The notes beneath the pieces were generated by a model. The model saw nothing but the letters and a program-made list of their open reading frames with translations, did not search any database and had not been told where the DNA came from. The translations under genes and the position numbers were made by a program. A stretch of 64,000 bases of DNA from Modestobacter sp. VKM Ac-2985 (lineage in GTDB: Bacteria; Actinomycetota; Actinomycetes; Mycobacteriales; Geodermatophilaceae): the NCBI RefSeq assembly GCF_026967925.1, contig NZ_JAPVBI010000001.1, forward strand, positions 996,426 to 1,060,425, written 5' to 3'. Shown one piece after another: positions 61,043-64,000 of the stretch (position 1 is its first letter; every line of letters begins with the position of its first letter).

Positions 61043-61813
61043 CTAGTGCACCGGGAGAGTCGCGAGTAGGTCCGCGATGCGCTTCGGCAGTCGAGCGACA
61101 GCCCCTGACTTCGTCGAGATGTCCCGCAGGTTGCGATACGCGCGCTGCCTGACGACGGGTGGTGTCATCGCGCGAATGTGACTGATCCGGTCTTCCAGCG
61201 GATAAGTGTTCCCGGGCAGGCGCGCTTTGGTGCGCGCACGGGAACTCGGAAAATCGGTCTCAGGTAGCCAGCGGTCCTCGGGAATGCGTTCCAGGGCCTC
61301 GTCTGTCATCGCTGCGTTGACAGAGAAGTAGCAACCGGCCCCAGCGGCCCGCTCCACCTGATCCGGGTTGCCGCTGAACCAATGAAGGATGAGGCCGGGG
61401 TGAGGCCGTTTCTCGATTGCGTCCAACACTGGATCGATGCGCCCTGTGCTGTGCACGCTGATCAAGACCGGCTGATCCTGCAACTCGTCCAGAATCGACT
61501 CGAAGACCGCCTGCTGAGTCTTAATGCTTCCTCGTCGGTCCATCCCGACTTCGCCGACAACGGCAAAGTATGGATGAGCGCGACGAAAGGTTTCCGCCGA
61601 GTACTCTTCCAGGGCTGCCGGGAGGCCCGGATGTACTCCTAGCCCCCATGTGAGAGGGCGGTCTTGGCGCTGAACTACTTGGCGTGCCTCTTGCAGTGAG
61701 CGTGTCATCGCAAATATCACTGAGTCGCCGAGCGGGCGAATCTGTGCAGGTGTGACGTCATGCGCGATGTGTGCATGACAGTCGAGAGGTGGGAGGTCAA
61801 GGGAGTGGGACAT
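61043..61813 (-). CDS. qatD: QatD, TatD-like DNase of the Qat anti-phage system
   Basis: A 256-residue metal-dependent hydrolase of the TatD family. Metal ligand motifs: DCHAHI near residue 12, GLGVHPG, GEVGMDR (the GEIGLD Glu), ISVHSTGR, LHWFSGN and LPETDFPSS (ETD). This is the TatD-like nuclease of the Qat system (ATPase, QatB, QueC-like QatC, TatD-like QatD). Overlaps qatC by 17 bases, so translation is coupled. Last gene of the operon, in the standard order qatA-B-C-D. Confidence 0.92.
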   Translation of the reverse strand: MSHSLDLPPLDCHAHIAHDVTPAQIRPLGDSVIFAMTRSLQEARQVVQRQDRPLTWGLGVHPGLPAALEEYSAETFRRAHPYFAVVGEVGMDRRGSIKTQQAVFESILDELQDQPVLISVHSTGRIDPVLDAIEKRPHPGLILHWFSGNPDQVERAAGAGCYFSVNAAMTDEALERIPEDRWLPETDFPSSRARTKARLPGNTYPLEDRISHIRAMTPPVVRQRAYRNLRDISTKSGAVARLPKRIADLLATLPVH

Positions 61814-63059
61814 CGCTCAACTCCTTCCGTCCTCTCTCGCACAGACTGAGAACCTCATCGAGATCGATATCCGCGGGCCAAGCGGCGGAGGCGATGAGAT
61901 CAACTTCGTCAACCGGTGAGGCCAGGGCTTCCTTGAGAGCGATCAGGTCCGACCGGCGTCGTGCGATCAGGGTTGTCCGTGCCTCGCCTGTGACTTCGTT
62001 GATCAAATAGGGCGTGTCATCCGCGACGCCAGCGGCGATAAAGGCGCCGCGTCGAACGATGCACGCGATGCAGAGTCCGCAGTTATGCGTAGCGTTCCCG
62101 CCAGTGAGTCGTCCACCGTCGAGTTTGCTGCATGACAGCGTCCGCGCGGCGCCCTCTTGGATGCCGGGCAGGTCGCTGTCGGCAGCCTTGCGGACGAGTT
62201 CCCCCTTGGTCAGCATGGCGTACGGATTGTGGATGGCGATGTTCAGGGAGAGTTCGTTAGTGAGGCGCTGAACTTGATAGAACGTCCACGGGTGCGTTGA
62301 CTTGGTTGACAGTGCTCCGCCGCGTGAGGCCTGCAGGGGCAGGTTGATGCTGGTGAAGCCGTTCTCGGGGACGATGACTTCACGAGCGCTCGTCCCGCTT
62401 GCTGCGGCGATAGCGAGAGCCATGAAAAGCAGTGACCTTGTTCGAGTGGAGGGCTCGCGCTTGGCGGCGGTCTGCGTGATCTGAAGCCGCGTCCAGGAGA
62501 ACATCGGGACTCTGTGGCAGAACCACGCTTCGGCCAGGTTCTGGGCGTGCCGGACAGCGGTGGATGCATCTCGGTGCCCTACGTGGAGTCGGTGCGCCGC
62601 CGAAGCCGCATGGTCCACGGCGCCGGAGAATGAATCTAGCCCGCCGGACAGAAGCATGACGTCGCGCCGCTCGACCGGTACTTGTACCTGACCAGGGGGG
62701 TCGACGCTTTGAACGGGCGTTAGTTCCCAGGTGTCTCCCGTAAGCCAAGCCAAGATGTCCATCACGGTGCGGCCTGGGTCGGACAGCCAGAGATCGGGTC
62801 GTCGCAAGTGCACCGTGAGGTGCAAGTCGCGGGAGAAATGGGTCGGCCTCGGGGCCAGGCGGTCGGTGACGTACGCCGCGACGGCGATTCGCAGTAGATC
62901 GACCGCCTCGTCGGCTACGGCGCCGAAGCCATCGACGTACCAGCCGATGTCCGACTTCAGCGTGTCCGTTGATCCTGGATCGGGGGACCAGGCGATCTGT
63001 TGTGCTGCCGGGTTGGCGGTGGTGGCACCCGAGGGCAGCAGTTCGACGGCGGTCATCAT
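61797..63059 (-). CDS. qatC: QatC, QueC-like nucleotide-modifying enzyme of Qat
   Basis: A 420-residue enzyme with a QueC-like PP-loop ATPase domain: VMLLSGGLDSFSGAVDHA (SGGxDS) near residue 137, and a C-terminal zinc cluster HNCGLCIACIVRRGAF with CxxC pairs as in 7-cyano-7-deazaguanine synthase. The first 130 residues are an extra domain specific to QatC. It probably makes or installs a 7-deazaguanine-like group on protein or nucleic acid during defence. ATGA overlap with qatB upstream and 17-base overlap with qatD. Confidence 0.93.
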   Translation of the reverse strand: MMTAVELLPSGATTANPAAQQIAWSPDPGSTDTLKSDIGWYVDGFGAVADEAVDLLRIAVAAYVTDRLAPRPTHFSRDLHLTVHLRRPDLWLSDPGRTVMDILAWLTGDTWELTPVQSVDPPGQVQVPVERRDVMLLSGGLDSFSGAVDHAASAAHRLHVGHRDASTAVRHAQNLAEAWFCHRVPMFSWTRLQITQTAAKREPSTRTRSLLFMALAIAAASGTSAREVIVPENGFTSINLPLQASRGGALSTKSTHPWTFYQVQRLTNELSLNIAIHNPYAMLTKGELVRKAADSDLPGIQEGAARTLSCSKLDGGRLTGGNATHNCGLCIACIVRRGAFIAAGVADDTPYLINEVTGEARTTLIARRRSDLIALKEALASPVDEVDLIASAAWPADIDLDEVLSLCERGRKELSDVPLP

Positions 63060-63886
63060 GTCGTGCCCTTCAGTAGGCTGACGGCATCTGCCGTCAGCCT
63101 GGTTGCCTTCTCGATGAAGGTCCTAGGCGAAAAGCGCCCCATTACTGCGAGGCGCGCCCCCTTGATCCGTCGCGCGATGTAGGGCTTCACGAACTGCTCG
63201 AACTTTCGTGTCGCTTGTGCGGAGAGTCCGTCGCGAGCCCGCTTCGACCTCAGTTCGACCAGGGCCGACCGGTAGACGAAGGCACTCAGGAACGTGCGCA
63301 GCACTTCCTCCTCGCTCAGGGGCGACTTAGCAGCCAGGACTTCCTTCATCGTCTCGTAGGCCGCCTTGCGGAGGGCCTCGTCATCCGGGTGCCCGGGAGC
63401 GCCGATGACGTCGTCCAGAATCCGCATGCACTGCTCTCGCACCGGAAGTGCCGAGAGTTCACGCAGGTTGAGGCCAAGATCATCGAGTGCGCTGGCATTG
63501 CCTTCTCGAAGGGCATACGCCCCAGCGATGGCGGCGGCTCCTCGGGCGGCCTGCTTCTGAAGCGATCTCGGCGAGCGACTTCGGCCCGTACTGCCGGATG
63601 AGCCACTGCGAACCGACCCGCTCCCGCCGCCGCGCTCATGGCGCTTGGAGGCGAGCAGGTCATTGAGGTTGAAGGAGGGACTCTGCCGTGGGCGGCGAAG
63701 CGCTGTGTCCTGCTTCAGGAAGGCGTTAGCGATGGCCTGAGCCACGGCTTGGGCATGGTCGTTTGGTCGGGAGCCGTCGTCGGATGCGGGGCTGGATTTA
63801 CCGCTGCTGTCAAGGTCAGCGAACGCATCATGGGCGTCTGCCCAAGAAGCCGATCCACTACCTCCGTACGCCCCCGACGTGCCCAT
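63056..63886 (-). CDS. qatB: QatB, Qat system protein
   Basis: A 276-residue protein. The MGTSGAYGGSG N-terminus is typical of QatB, which is a likely substrate or carrier for the QueC-like enzyme. The N-terminal 110 residues are disordered and Ser/Gly-rich; the rest is helical with SALVELRSKRARDGLSAQATRKFEQFVKPYIARRI. The molecular role of QatB is not established. Its ATG overlaps the qatA stop by one base (TAATG) and its stop overlaps qatC (ATGA). Confidence 0.9.
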   Translation of the reverse strand: MGTSGAYGGSGSASWADAHDAFADLDSSGKSSPASDDGSRPNDHAQAVAQAIANAFLKQDTALRRPRQSPSFNLNDLLASKRHERGGGSGSVRSGSSGSTGRSRSPRSLQKQAARGAAAIAGAYALREGNASALDDLGLNLRELSALPVREQCMRILDDVIGAPGHPDDEALRKAAYETMKEVLAAKSPLSEEEVLRTFLSAFVYRSALVELRSKRARDGLSAQATRKFEQFVKPYIARRIKGARLAVMGRFSPRTFIEKATRLTADAVSLLKGTT

Positions 63887-64000
63887 TACCGGTCGCTGAG
63901 CATCTGCTCGGCAGCCGTCCGCACCATCGGGGACAGGTGTTGGTCGCGCTGGATCTCACGGAGCAGACCCTTCACCTCCGGATGCGGGCTGTCACCGAGG
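63886..64000 (-). CDS. qatA: QatA C-terminus (partial; runs off the right edge)
   Basis: Only the last 37 codons are in the window, ending LSPMVRTAAEQMLSDR and a TAA that overlaps the qatB start by one base. In complete Qat operons the first gene is a KAP-type P-loop ATPase, so this is inferred to be its C-terminal end; no motif is visible in the fragment itself. The gene lies mostly beyond position 64000. Confidence 0.75.
   Translation of the reverse strand, partial: LGDSPHPEVKGLLREIQRDQHLSPMVRTAAEQMLSDR

Noticed and set aside
61797-63059. Queuosine (preQ0) biosynthesis gene queC.
   Set aside because: The extra N-terminal domain, lack of queD/queE/queF nearby, and overlap with qatB and a TatD-like gene point to Qat instead.
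63700-64000. Second attachment site (repeat of the tRNA-Ala 3' end) closing the island inside the window.
   Set aside because: The sequence GGTTCGAGTCCCCTCAGCTCC is not seen again after 54633; the island likely ends beyond the window.

Overview
The window is high-GC actinobacterial chromosome (by eye well above 70% G+C for positions 1 to about 54,600). Start codons are often GTG, neighbouring genes often share a few bases (ATGA or GTGA overlaps), and the family mix fits the Geodermatophilaceae (Blastococcus, Modestobacter, Geodermatophilus type). The genus is an inference from gene content only.

Layout. 1-7.7 kb: a membrane-anchored protein, an NSS sodium symporter with its MetS-type small subunit, an F420-type dinucleotide-binding reductase, a MetE-like methyltransferase, a DUF2231-Rieske fusion with a hemerythrin-like protein, and a NarL-type two-component system. 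7.7-15.3 kb: small membrane proteins, a LuxR remnant, a serine hydrolase, a SodC-like lipoprotein without metal ligands, an aldo/keto reductase, a probable glucosylglycerate hydrolase and a K+ channel with an RCK domain. 15.3-25.1 kb: a MarR/MMPL pair around a perfect operator, acyl-CoA ligase, patatin, enoyl-CoA hydratase, a glycerophosphodiesterase, a Vsr-like protein and a MarR/YceI pair; three copies of one long hairpin repeat lie here. 25.2-35.2 kb: GGDEF/EAL protein, TypA, several enzymes, and a TauE/SafE exporter preceded by a cysteine-type leader peptide. 35.3-42.3 kb: an MFS exporter divergent from a copper operon (CopC-CopD, YcnI, Sco1 and a membrane protein), then an M23 peptidase. 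42.4-54.4 kb: an XRE pair, kdpE-kdpD on the minus strand, a DedA protein, AraC and VOC genes, a PadR/HAAS pair, and kdpF-A-B-C preceded by a second tiny membrane ORF. A direct-repeat motif is shared by the kdpD and kdpF upstream regions.

At 54,561 a tRNA-Ala(GGC) marks a sharp change. A 5'-truncated, frameshifted tyrosine recombinase and a decayed IS3-type transposase follow. From there to the window end the DNA is visibly less GC-rich and looks like an immunity island. It carries (a) a 718-aa protein with a degenerate DHH-like N-terminus and a DPPH-type methyltransferase C-terminus, (b) a kinase-fold protein with a DLKPSN loop, (c) a membrane protein with a nuclease-like tail, and (d) on the minus strand a Qat anti-phage operon, qatA(partial)-qatB-qatC-qatD, running off the right edge. 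The (a)+(b) pair is the best candidate for an undescribed system.

How parts work together: the kdp genes form a K+ starvation regulon; the copper genes form a periplasmic Cu delivery operon; MarR, PadR and XRE regulators each sit beside their likely targets with visible palindromes; the island genes probably serve phage defence.
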